Shown piece after piece: positions 17,535 through 24,542 of a DNA stretch of 64,000 nt (position 1 is its first letter; the number at the start of each line of letters is the position of its first letter). The notes below the pieces were generated by a model. It did no database searches and was not told the origin of the DNA. It was given only the letters and a program-made list of their open reading frames with translations. The stretch is from Mucilaginibacter rivuli (GTDB lineage: Bacteria > Bacteroidota > Bacteroidia > Sphingobacteriales > Sphingobacteriaceae), in contig NZ_JAHXPQ010000001.1 in assembly GCF_019391655.1 (NCBI RefSeq), positions 744,001-808,000 of the forward strand. The letters are read 5' to 3'. A program made the translations under genes and the position numbers.

Positions 17535-18798
17535 TAACCAGCGCAGCTTCTTTTTTAATGTAGACTGGATAACGGTATTCATTTACCTTGCCTTGTGTAC
17601 TATTGGCTGGTTCAATATCCACTCGGCGGTTTATGATGAAAAGTATCCAACCGTGTTTGGCTTCCATACCGATTATAGCAAGCAGTTTTTTTTTATACTG
17701 GTGTCTATCATGTTCGCCATTATTATATTGTTGTTGGATAGTCGTTTTTTTAGTGCGCTCGCCCCTGTGTTTTATGGTACCACGGTAGTTTTACTTTTAT
17801 TGGTGCTGGTAATAGGGCGTAATGTGGGGGGGAACCAAGCCTGGATATCGGTTGGGCCGGTAAGGTTACAACCCTCCGAATTTGCCAAGTATGCCACCTG
17901 TTTGCTTCTTGCGCGATACCTGAGTGGTGTAAACATCAAAATAACCGAGATCAAATCATTCCTTATCGCGGCAGCTATCATTTTTGTACCGATGATATTG
18001 ATCAAGATGCAACCGGATGATGGTTCAACCCTGGTTTTTTGCTCATTGATATTCGTATTGTACCGCGAGGGCTTATCACCCATATTTTTAATATTGGCTG
18101 GCTTGTTTATTACGCTGTTTATCCTGTCGCTTATTTTTAAGCCAATATTTGTTATTGGTGGCTTGCTGATTATTGGTGGGATTATTATAGCAGCAGTGCG
18201 CCGTTTCCGTAAGCTGGCTTTGATGATGCTGGCAGGTTTAATTATATCAATCATGTTTGTGGTGGCTGTGCCCTTTGTTTACAAACACGTTATTAAAGAG
18301 CACCAAAGGGTACGTATTGACGAATGGCTGGGCCTGGCATCAAACCTTAAGGGGGCGGGTTATAATGTACACCAATCGAAAATTGCTATTGGCTCGGGTA
18401 AACTTTGGGGCAAAGGCTATTTAAAAGGCACACAAACCCGTTTTGCGTTTGTGCCCGAGCAAAGTACCGATTTTATTTTTTGTACCGTAGGCGAGGAGTG
18501 GGGCTTTGCAGGATCGATAACTGTAATTGGCCTGTACGTATTTTTAATACTGCGCATTATTGTGCTGGCCGAGCGGCAGCGATCGCCTTTTTCAAGAATA
18601 TACGGTTATGGTGTAGCCTGTGTTATCTTTTTCCACTTTTTTATCAATGTGGGGCTTACCATTGGCGCGGTGCCGGTTATAGGTATCCCGTTGCCGTTTT
18701 TAAGCTATGGGGGCTCATCGTTACTTAGTTTTACCTTTTTATTGTTCACACTCATTAAGCTCGACTCGAACCGTATGGGCGCTATAATTAGCAGCTAA
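17524..18798 (+). CDS. rodA: RodA, SEDS-family peptidoglycan glycosyltransferase
   Basis: RodA polymerises lipid II into glycan strands in the elongasome, paired with PBP2. The 424 residues have about ten membrane segments. SEDS motifs are visible: QPSEFAKYA near residue 120, QPDDGSTLVF, and near the end IGIPLPFLSYGGSS. It is slightly longer than E. coli RodA because of an extra hydrophobic stretch around 185-260. It overlaps the PBP2 gene and ends the cluster; the next gene is convergent with only three bases between, and no terminator is visible there. Confidence 0.95.
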   Translation: MNTNNQRSFFFNVDWITVFIYLALCTIGWFNIHSAVYDEKYPTVFGFHTDYSKQFFFILVSIMFAIIILLLDSRFFSALAPVFYGTTVVLLLLVLVIGRNVGGNQAWISVGPVRLQPSEFAKYATCLLLARYLSGVNIKITEIKSFLIAAAIIFVPMILIKMQPDDGSTLVFCSLIFVLYREGLSPIFLILAGLFITLFILSLIFKPIFVIGGLLIIGGIIIAAVRRFRKLALMMLAGLIISIMFVVAVPFVYKHVIKEHQRVRIDEWLGLASNLKGAGYNVHQSKIAIGSGKLWGKGYLKGTQTRFAFVPEQSTDFIFCTVGEEWGFAGSITVIGLYVFLILRIIVLAERQRSPFSRIYGYGVACVIFFHFFINVGLTIGAVPVIGIPLPFLSYGGSSLLSFTFLLFTLIKLDSNRMGAIISS

Positions 18799-18801
18799 AA
18801 C

Positions 18802-19656
18802 TTAATTAGGGTAGCGGCGCCTTAACAGGGTGTAAAATTTATCGGCTGTGGCCTGCTTGCTTTCCCAGTTATTTTTTTTGACGTAGTTATTCTTTAAAAA
18901 AGTATCAGCTTCATCAAATTTGTTAAAGCGGTTCAGTATCTCAATAGCTTCGCCGTAAGCCATACTGTACCCATTAAACAGGTCTTTTACGTACAGTAAC
19001 TTATCATTAAGGTTAATGGCCGATTTGATATCTTTTATTTCGGGCAGGTCAAACTGATCGGCCAGGCGCGGGTTTGCCATTTGCGCGGCAATGATCTGAT
19101 TAATGGTTGATGCAGGCTTTGATGGCTCTTCCTTTACTGTTTCTTTGGGCGTTTCTTTTACCGGTTCAACAACAGGTATTTCTTCGGCAACGGTAACAAT
19201 TGAGGTTTCTTCTACAGCGTTAACACTTACTTCTTCAACTGCTGTGGCTTCTTCGTCATCGTCAAGGTAATCCACATCGCTTAAAATCAGTTCGTGCCTG
19301 ATGATGGGTTCTTCGGCCGGAGCTTCTTCTATAACGGGCTCTTCGAATGTTATTACATCTTCGGCTTTTTCAGCTTCGTCTTTCTTTTCGGGCCAGAATA
19401 TTTGCGCGGGTTGTACTACGGGTTCAAAAAACTTTTCCGTAAAAGGTGGGGCCTCTTCGGGCATTAGCGGTACGGCGCGTTGTTTATTATGTTTTCTTAA
19501 AACCTCTATATTTTCCGATAGGTAGTGCGTATTGGCGGCAAACAGCTCTAACTCCAGGTCGTTAATATCATCTTTTGTTTTTTCGATGAACTGGTATTGC
19601 TCATTTAACTCGTTTAAAATAGTACCAATCTTTTTAAAGATCTCTTGTTGTTTCAT
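18802..19656 (-). CDS. Conserved hypothetical: coiled coil, acidic linker, helical C-terminal domain
   Basis: The 284-residue protein starts at the ATG at 19656. An in-frame extension to 19896 would run through the divergent tdk gene and is rejected. Residues 1-50 are a likely coiled coil (LNELNEQYQFIEKTKDDIND). A Glu/Val/Pro-rich acidic linker covers about 75-185, with many EE pairs. The last 100 residues are helical and contain IKSAINLNDKLLYVKDLFNG. I recall the LNDKxxF/YxxxLFNG motif as a Bacteroidota-wide domain of unknown role. It is cytoplasmic, with no signal or membrane segment. Function unassigned. Confidence 0.75.
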   Translation of the reverse strand: MKQQEIFKKIGTILNELNEQYQFIEKTKDDINDLELELFAANTHYLSENIEVLRKHNKQRAVPLMPEEAPPFTEKFFEPVVQPAQIFWPEKKDEAEKAEDVITFEEPVIEEAPAEEPIIRHELILSDVDYLDDDEEATAVEEVSVNAVEETSIVTVAEEIPVVEPVKETPKETVKEEPSKPASTINQIIAAQMANPRLADQFDLPEIKDIKSAINLNDKLLYVKDLFNGYSMAYGEAIEILNRFNKFDEADTFLKNNYVKKNNWESKQATADKFYTLLRRRYPN

Positions 19657-19738
19657 AATTATACCGCGGGCAATATGTTGGTAAAATATTAGAACGAAAA
19701 TACCATTAAATTCTGATATTAGGGGCTTAGAATATGTA

Positions 19739-20317
19739 ATGATGCTATTTAGCGAGTATAACAAGAACCGCAGGGAATTTGGAGGAAGTATAGAGCTGAT
19801 ATGTGGTTCGATGTTTTCGGGTAAGACAGAAGAGTTGATACGCAGACTTAAGCGCGCGCAGATTGCCCGCCTCAACGTAGAGATATTCAAGCCCAAAACA
19901 GATGTTCGTTATGATGAAAACGCGGTAGTATCGCACGATCTGAACTCGATACAATCAACCCCCGTTGAAAACGCGTCATCAATATTATTATTAGGCAGCA
20001 ATACGCAGGTTGTTGGTATTGACGAGGCACAGTTTTTTGATGAAGAGCTGCCCGATGTTTGTAATAAGCTTGCCAATAAAGGTATCCGTGTTATTGTTGC
20101 CGGTTTGGATATGGATTTTTTAGGCAAACCCTTTGGCCCCATGCCCGCCATTATGGCCATTGCCGAATCGGTAACCAAGGTACACGCCGTTTGCGTAGTA
20201 TGCGGTAACCCGGCATTGTACTCGTACCGTTTGGTAGCGAGTGACTCCAAGATATTGTTGGGTGAAAAGGAAACCTATGAGCCAAGGTGCAGGGTTTGTT
20301 ATAATTTGAATCAGTAA
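19739..20317 (+). CDS. tdk: Thymidine kinase (type II)
   Basis: Salvages thymidine by ATP-dependent phosphorylation to dTMP. The 192 residues match the family. The P-loop is [10 protein letters not shown] (about 23-32), the Walker B-like DEAQFF is in the middle, and four cysteines of the structural zinc site appear as CVVC and CRVC in the C-terminal lasso region. Two adjacent ATG codons (19739, 19742) are possible starts. It is divergent from the coiled-coil gene and converges on the three-gene cassette. Confidence 0.95.
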   Translation: MMLFSEYNKNRREFGGSIELICGSMFSGKTEELIRRLKRAQIARLNVEIFKPKTDVRYDENAVVSHDLNSIQSTPVENASSILLLGSNTQVVGIDEAQFFDEELPDVCNKLANKGIRVIVAGLDMDFLGKPFGPMPAIMAIAESVTKVHAVCVVCGNPALYSYRLVASDSKILLGEKETYEPRCRVCYNLNQ

Positions 20318-20335
20318 GAATGATTTACATAAGGA

Positions 20336-20725
20336 TCAGTTTGGTGAAATTTTGATTTCCCAAACATATATTAACGTCAATAACGCTCTTGTTTTCGTTT
20401 GTAAATCACCTTTCACCTCCGGTATTCCTTTAATCAAGCTATGGGCCCTATTATCTATTTCTGGGTTATGAATTACTGCTAACGCAGATCGACTTCTGAT
20501 TTTGGTAACGGGGAAGTTTATAATTGAATTTTCAGCTGGAACTTTTGCTCTTAATAAAGATTCTTCTGGAGTGGAGTATTTATTCCAGTCTGTGGACATG
20601 CCATCGCCTCGGCTCCTAAAAGCACCGGGAATGACTTCATTGTTAACGATATAGCTTTTGTGTACTCTGTAATATAATATTCCATTATCAGGAATCTCTT
20701 CAGCTTCAAAGATTTCAGATTGCAT
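20336..20725 (-). CDS. Unknown protein, third gene of an overlapping cassette
   Basis: I do not recognise a named family. The 129 residues start at the ATG at 20725, one base after the stop of the gene before it; a TTG at 20734 is possible. It has YYRVHKSYI near the start, then RSRGDGMSTDWNKYSTPEES, then a strand-rich middle with AVIHNPEIDNRAHSLI. That order (Y-R-x-H, a polar Ser/Thr/Asp loop, and an N-x-A-H-x-L/I motif) looks like a compact enzyme-like or toxin-like domain with conserved His and Asp, but this is only an impression. There is no signal peptide. The base composition is clearly more A/T-rich than its neighbours. Confidence 0.7.
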   Translation of the reverse strand: MQSEIFEAEEIPDNGILYYRVHKSYIVNNEVIPGAFRSRGDGMSTDWNKYSTPEESLLRAKVPAENSIINFPVTKIRSRSALAVIHNPEIDNRAHSLIKGIPEVKGDLQTKTRALLTLIYVWEIKISPN

Positions 20726-20726
20726 A

Positions 20727-21353
20727 TCAATCAAATATTATTGGAAAAATCTTTAATATTGGGTTTAATGGGTCAAAAAATCCTTCGGACTTGTTTTTTC
20801 CATAGTCATCTCCATAAAAGCTACTATCACCTTGTTCTGATATATTAACTAAAAATAAAAAGCTGTCATTTTTCCAAAATATATCGATACTTCCATTAGG
20901 ACCTTGCAATATTTGCGGAGCTGGAAGTTTCTTATTTAGTTTACGTACCCAGTTAGAATAACTTATTAAAAACTTTACCGCCTTAATCCATGTGGATCGA
21001 TGATAGCCTTTTGCTCCTTCTGTATCCCAATCATCTTTTAAGTCTAATATATATTTCGATTTATTAATGGCGTCGTAAATATCAATTTGTAATACCGAAA
21101 TATGTCCAACTATTTCCTCATTAAGTGATATTTTAAACTCTAATGGCACTCTTGTTTTGATCTTTAAATCAAATATTGAGTTTTCATTGAATTGTTCATT
21201 TGATTTTGAATCACTTAAGCAGTCATCATCAATCAAATAATTCTTAGGGGAATGATTTTTTGCAGGGTATGTAGATCGATTGTGCCGAACTTTTTTTAAA
21301 GTAGGAAGACTCGTTCTGTGAACTGCGCTATAATTAGAATCCCTTATTTTCAT
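20727..21353 (-). CDS. Unknown protein, second gene of an overlapping cassette
   Basis: The 208 residues begin with a basic, probably disordered stretch (1-60), then a helical part with LDLKDDWDTEGAKGY and HRSTWIKAVKFL, and a strand-rich end with PNGSIDIFWKNDSFLFLVNI and SSFYGDD. I recall the W-D-x-E/G-A helix followed by G-S-I-D-x-x-W as a recurrent architecture in uncharacterised bacterial proteins, but cannot name it. The start overlaps the previous stop by four bases (ATGA) and the next gene starts one base after its own stop, so the three genes are translationally coupled. Confidence 0.7.
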   Translation of the reverse strand: MKIRDSNYSAVHRTSLPTLKKVRHNRSTYPAKNHSPKNYLIDDDCLSDSKSNEQFNENSIFDLKIKTRVPLEFKISLNEEIVGHISVLQIDIYDAINKSKYILDLKDDWDTEGAKGYHRSTWIKAVKFLISYSNWVRKLNKKLPAPQILQGPNGSIDIFWKNDSFLFLVNISEQGDSSFYGDDYGKNKSEGFFDPLNPILKIFPIIFD

Positions 21354-21997
21354 ATGTGTATAACATCAGATCCATATTTTGATTTTATCACTTCAGTTCT
21401 TTCTTTGGCCTTGATAAATAATTCAATCATACTGTCTAAATCTTCTGTATCAAGGGTCAGGTGCATATTGTTATGTCTCCCGTCTTCGCGCCTATAATGA
21501 ATCACCAATGTATGATATAGTGATAAGCCTGAAATTTCATTTTTTAAAAAAATGGGTCTTAACTCTTCTTGTACATTGGAACTTATATAAAGGTTATGAT
21601 TTTCAGCTGCAAGGTTATACGCACGTGATGTTACTAATGGATTAGGATTGTTTATTTTCAATAAGCTAAAAAGCCATTCTCTAACCAAATTTATATCTGA
21701 TTCTGCGTAGTCTTCATCCGCTTCAATAACAGCGACTACTTCATCTACAATTTCTGTATCTGAAATATCTACTGAATCTTTTGTTGTTAATAACGAAATA
21801 AAAACATCACATATTTTATCCGCATCATTATAAGACAACGAATAGTTTTCTGAAATTCTTTTAGCGAGATCTCTATGAGGTTCACCTTTGGCGGAATTAT
21901 TAAATTCTTCAATAATTCCTTTTCTGATATTTTCTTCCAAGTTGGCAGAATTAACCAGTGTTTCAATGTCGTCAGAAGGAATGGAAAATCGAGACAT
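21350..21997 (-). CDS. Unknown helical protein, first gene of an overlapping cassette
   Basis: The 215 residues are acidic and mostly helical up to about 150. The C-terminal 60 residues read as two strands and a long helix: LYHTLVIHYRRED, then NNMHLTLDTEDLDSMIELF. No catalytic motif, signal peptide or membrane segment is seen. The domain order (helical N-domain, C-terminal beta-beta-alpha) loosely recalls COMM-domain proteins of eukaryotes, which is speculation. A good Bacteroidota promoter lies directly upstream (22014-22043). It overlaps the next gene by four bases. Confidence 0.7.
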   Translation of the reverse strand: MSRFSIPSDDIETLVNSANLEENIRKGIIEEFNNSAKGEPHRDLAKRISENYSLSYNDADKICDVFISLLTTKDSVDISDTEIVDEVVAVIEADEDYAESDINLVREWLFSLLKINNPNPLVTSRAYNLAAENHNLYISSNVQEELRPIFLKNEISGLSLYHTLVIHYRREDGRHNNMHLTLDTEDLDSMIELFIKAKERTEVIKSKYGSDVIHI

Positions 21998-22013
21998 AAA
22001 AGTATTTTATAGT

Positions 22014-22043
22014 CAAATATACATTAATTGCAATAGTAAACAA
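22014..22043 (-). promoter_or_regulatory. Promoter of the three-gene cassette
   Basis: On the minus strand, TTG (22043-22041), a 19-base spacer and TATATTTG (22021-22014) fit the Bacteroidota -33/-7 pattern. The -7 box ends 16 bases before the ATG at 21997, so the leader is short. Confidence 0.65.
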
Positions 22044-22112
22044 TTTTCGAACCAATTAGTTTAACGATGAACTTATCAATATAAATATAAAAAAATTGTT
22101 TGTGATTCTAAC

Positions 22113-22475
22113 CTATTCTTTCTCCTCCCGCTTCACCAACAACACCTCATCGTTATCCAATAGCAAATATCCATATTCGTAGCAAAAGTAATAGCTGCTG
22201 CCGGTTTTGGTTTGGTAGATGCTGGTAATGTGATCAAAATCAAAACCTTTTCCCGCCATTTTTTTACGGGTCACTTTAGTTTTGCCTGTGGGGTTCAACT
22301 CTTCCATAATGCGCCGGTTGCGCTTGAGGGTGTTGTTGATGTTGCGCACCAGGTTATAACTATCGCTGTTAAGCTGGTTGTTGTAATTGTTACGGCACTG
22401 GTCGTCGCAAAACTTTTTATCTGATCGGCCGTGTAATACGGTGCCGCAATCCAAACACAATCTTTCTTCGGGCAT
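22113..22475 (-). CDS. Small zinc-ribbon protein of unknown function
   Basis: The 120-residue cytoplasmic protein has an N-terminal treble-clef or ribbon motif, CLDCGTVLHGRSDKKFCDDQC: two Cys pairs (CxxC ... CxxxC) able to bind one zinc. A basic middle with RNINNTLKRNRRIMEELN and a C-terminal half with the aromatic cluster SSYYFCYEYGYLLL follow. From memory, proteins like this are widespread in Sphingobacteriaceae and annotated as hypothetical. It stands alone, with a promoter at 22492-22522. A nucleic-acid role is plausible from the zinc ribbon and basic middle, but not shown. Confidence 0.8.
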   Translation of the reverse strand: MPEERLCLDCGTVLHGRSDKKFCDDQCRNNYNNQLNSDSYNLVRNINNTLKRNRRIMEELNPTGKTKVTRKKMAGKGFDFDHITSIYQTKTGSSYYFCYEYGYLLLDNDEVLLVKREEKE

Positions 22476-22491
22476 AAATTATTGTTTAACA

Positions 22492-22522
22492 TAAAGTTAG
22501 GTATAAATTATCCATTTGCAAA
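22492..22522 (-). promoter_or_regulatory. Promoter of the zinc-ribbon gene
   Basis: On the minus strand TTTG (22522-22519), a 19-base spacer and TAACTTTA (22499-22492) match the -33/-7 pattern with one mismatch in the last base. Confidence 0.4.
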
Positions 22523-22642
22523 CGCTTACAAACGAAAATTAACATTTAGAAGTGCTTATTATACGACTAAGCCAAACGACCTGCTGCAACTTTGTGCTGT
22601 TGAATGAAGACAAATAGTATTACGAAAATTTAAAACTTAGCA

Positions 22643-22987
22643 ATGATGAGCACATTAAAAAACAGCGTACGCCTGGTAGGCAACTTAGGGATGGATCCGG
22701 AAGTAAAGAACTTTGATAACAACCGTAAACTGGTTAAGCTTGCCTTAGCTACCAGCGAGAGCTACAAGAATGACAAAGGCGAAAAGGTAACCGAAACAAA
22801 CTGGCACAACATAGTAATATGGGGAGCGCAAGCAAAGTTTGCCGAAGATATGTTAAAGAAGGGCGATGAAGTAGCTATTGACGGTAAGTTAGCAAGCCGT
22901 AGCTATGTAGATAAAGACGGTAATAAACGTTACGTAACCGAGGTTGTGGCGAATGAGTTTTTAAAAATGAATGGTAAAAGGGCTTGA
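22643..22987 (+). CDS. ssb: Single-stranded DNA-binding protein, short form without acidic tail
   Basis: SSB coats single-stranded DNA in replication, repair and recombination. The 114 residues hold one OB fold: NSVRLVGNLGMDPEVK at the start, the aromatic-bearing TNWHNIVIWG, and DGKLASRSYVDKDGNKRYVT. The protein stops at NEFLKMNGKRA, right after the fold. It has no linker and none of the acidic C-terminal tip (usually ending in a D-x-I-P-F-like motif) that recruits partner proteins, so it is probably an accessory SSB and not the main one. It stands alone, followed by an inverted-repeat element. Confidence 0.92.
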   Translation: MMSTLKNSVRLVGNLGMDPEVKNFDNNRKLVKLALATSESYKNDKGEKVTETNWHNIVIWGAQAKFAEDMLKKGDEVAIDGKLASRSYVDKDGNKRYVTEVVANEFLKMNGKRA

Positions 22988-22996
22988 CCGCTGATT

Positions 22997-23136
22997 TGAC
23001 TCACCCGGTCTTTGCTTCGCTCGACCACCCTCTCTCCCGCAAGCGGGAAAGAGGGTAAATAGCACTTGATTTTTTACCCTCTTTCCACCGAAGGTGAAGA
23101 GAGGGTCGAGCAGCGTAGCGCACTCGGGGTGAGTCA
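22997..23136. repeat. Intergenic inverted-repeat element with two inner hairpins (type C)
   Basis: The 140-bp element is bounded by TGACTCACCC and GGGGTGAGTCA. The outer arms continue imperfectly inward (GCTCGACC against GGTCGAGC). Inside are two small palindromes, TCCCGCAAGCGGGA and CACCGAAGGTG, each flanked by ACCCTCT-type segments. This looks like a REP doublet or MITE. It holds no gene and forms most of the gap between ssb and the next small gene. Confidence 0.75.
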
Positions 23137-23256
23137 GGCATGCGATAGATAGCAAATTGTTTGGTAATGGGCTGGCGATGTGAGAATGATAAGTGAATGA
23201 GACCGCCAGCCCTAACTGAACCTGTTAAATTTAAAACACAATTGATTATATTTGTT

Positions 23257-23526
23257 ATGTACTTAGAAGCAAAAGAAACCGCCCGGTTATATCAATTATT
23301 ATCTGATAAGTTAGGTAATGATACCACCGAGGCAATGTTTAAATACATTGATAATAAAACAGAACGATCTGTGGAAGCAACGATAAAAACATTGGCAACT
23401 AAACAAGACCTTGCCGACGTGAATGCGAATGTGCATAAGGGATTTGCTGAGAACATCAAATGGATGTTTATTTTTTGGGTGGGGCAGATTGGAGCTATTA
23501 TAGCTTTAATATATTTGAAAAAGTAG
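23257..23526 (+). CDS. Small coiled-coil membrane protein
   Basis: The 89 residues from the ATG at 23257 (MYLEAKETARL) form a helical or coiled-coil body (about 5-60, KTLATKQDLADVNANVHKG) and a C-terminal membrane segment (about 66-86, WMFIFWVGQIGAIIALIYL). The layout resembles the DUF1640/coiled-coil families of tail-anchored proteins. The in-frame extension back to 23197 would give an unlikely N-terminus. A TATATTTG box at 23247-23254 ends just before the ATG; transcription starting there would begin inside the gene, so promoter use is uncertain. Confidence 0.6.
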   Translation: MYLEAKETARLYQLLSDKLGNDTTEAMFKYIDNKTERSVEATIKTLATKQDLADVNANVHKGFAENIKWMFIFWVGQIGAIIALIYLKK

Positions 23527-23730
23527 TAGCGTCAATATCAGATCTTCTCAAAACATAGCTAAAACAATATTCTATAGAAGCATTTGGCACTGACAGGACA
23601 GGGCTATTTTCCTATGCCATTTTTGCTTATCCCAGCGATTTTGATTATATTGGATAAGGTCGCATTTAGTTTAAAAGCCTAATGTTGCTTTTTGAAAAAA
23701 TACCTGTTTTTACCTGCTTTTTTATGTGAA

Positions 23731-23789
23731 AGAGCAAGGAGCAAAGACGAAAGATAAAAATCCGAAATCGAACATTCAAAACCCGAAAT
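23731..23789. repeat. Low-complexity intergenic phrase
   Basis: A purine-rich stretch (AGAGCAAGGAGCAAAGACGA) is followed by TCCGAAATCGAACATTC and ACCCGAAAT, near-repeats of a CCGAAAT unit. It resembles other simple intergenic phrases in this window (5170-5194, 14045-14163). The rest of the 267-base gap (23527-23793) shows nothing I can name. Confidence 0.35.
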
Positions 23790-23793
23790 AAAC

Positions 23794-24498
23794 CTACGGT
23801 GTGCTTAATGCAACGGGCAGTATCTTACCATTAAAAAACTTATGGCCGGTGAGTGCAAAATCGGCAATGTATTTACCCATTTCAAAAGCCATGATAGGTG
23901 ATTCATAGCCGGGGAATGCTTTTTCGAGCATTTCGGTCTGGGCTGAGCCAAGAGCAAGGCAGTTAACTTTTATCTGCTGTTCGGTAAGCTCTTGAGCAAG
24001 GCACTCGGTAAGTACGTGCAGTGCCGCCTTACTTGCCGAGTATGCAGACAGTCCAACAAACTTAGCACTTCCCTGAAAGCCGCCCATGCTGCCAATGTTA
24101 AGAATGTGCGAGCCTGCAGGCATTAAAGGGATTAACGCTTGTATAATGCGTACATGGCCCAGGTAATTGCTTTGCAGCATATCTACAAAGTCGGTTTCTT
24201 CGAGTTGGGCAAATGGTTTATTGATAAGTACACCTGCATTGTTGATGAGCGCGTCTATGTTATCATCAAAACGTGCGCCTATAAACTGTTTCAGGTCGGC
24301 ATAGTCATCGTGAACAATATCAAAAGCAACGGGGAACAAGTTGCACTCGGGGTTAATACCTTTGGCAATATCCAGCAGGCGCGCCAGTTTATCCTGCGAA
24401 CGCGCAATGGCTATTACGTTGTGCGCGTTTGTTAATGTTAATTCGAGCGCGGCCTCAAAACCAACACCGCTGCTTGCCCCTGTTATAATAATGTTCAT
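23794..24498 (-). CDS. Short-chain dehydrogenase/reductase (SDR)
   Basis: A classical SDR of 234 residues from the ATG at 24498. An N-terminal extension to 24525 lacks family character, and the Rossmann strand should begin near residue 2. The cofactor motif is TGASSGVG, then NNAG, and the Ser-Tyr-Lys active site as LNIGSMGG and YSASKAAL. The residues after the second strand (ARSQDK) suggest NADP(H). Substrate unknown. It lies 44 bases after the flippase-like gene on the same strand, so may share its transcript. Confidence 0.88.
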   Translation of the reverse strand: MNIIITGASSGVGFEAALELTLTNAHNVIAIARSQDKLARLLDIAKGINPECNLFPVAFDIVHDDYADLKQFIGARFDDNIDALINNAGVLINKPFAQLEETDFVDMLQSNYLGHVRIIQALIPLMPAGSHILNIGSMGGFQGSAKFVGLSAYSASKAALHVLTECLAQELTEQQIKVNCLALGSAQTEMLEKAFPGYESPIMAFEMGKYIADFALTGHKFFNGKILPVALSTP

Positions 24499-24542
24499 AT
24501 GCCCGTAAAACGCCCTGTTGGGCAAATTGTTCTTTAAATTAT

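Noticed and set aside
19657..19896. N-terminal extension of the coiled-coil gene
   Set aside because: It would read through the divergent tdk gene; the coiled-coil start at 19656 is natural and the extension has no family character.
23247..23254. TATATTTG box before the small coiled-coil gene as its promoter
   Set aside because: Transcription from it would start inside the gene, after the ATG at 23257.
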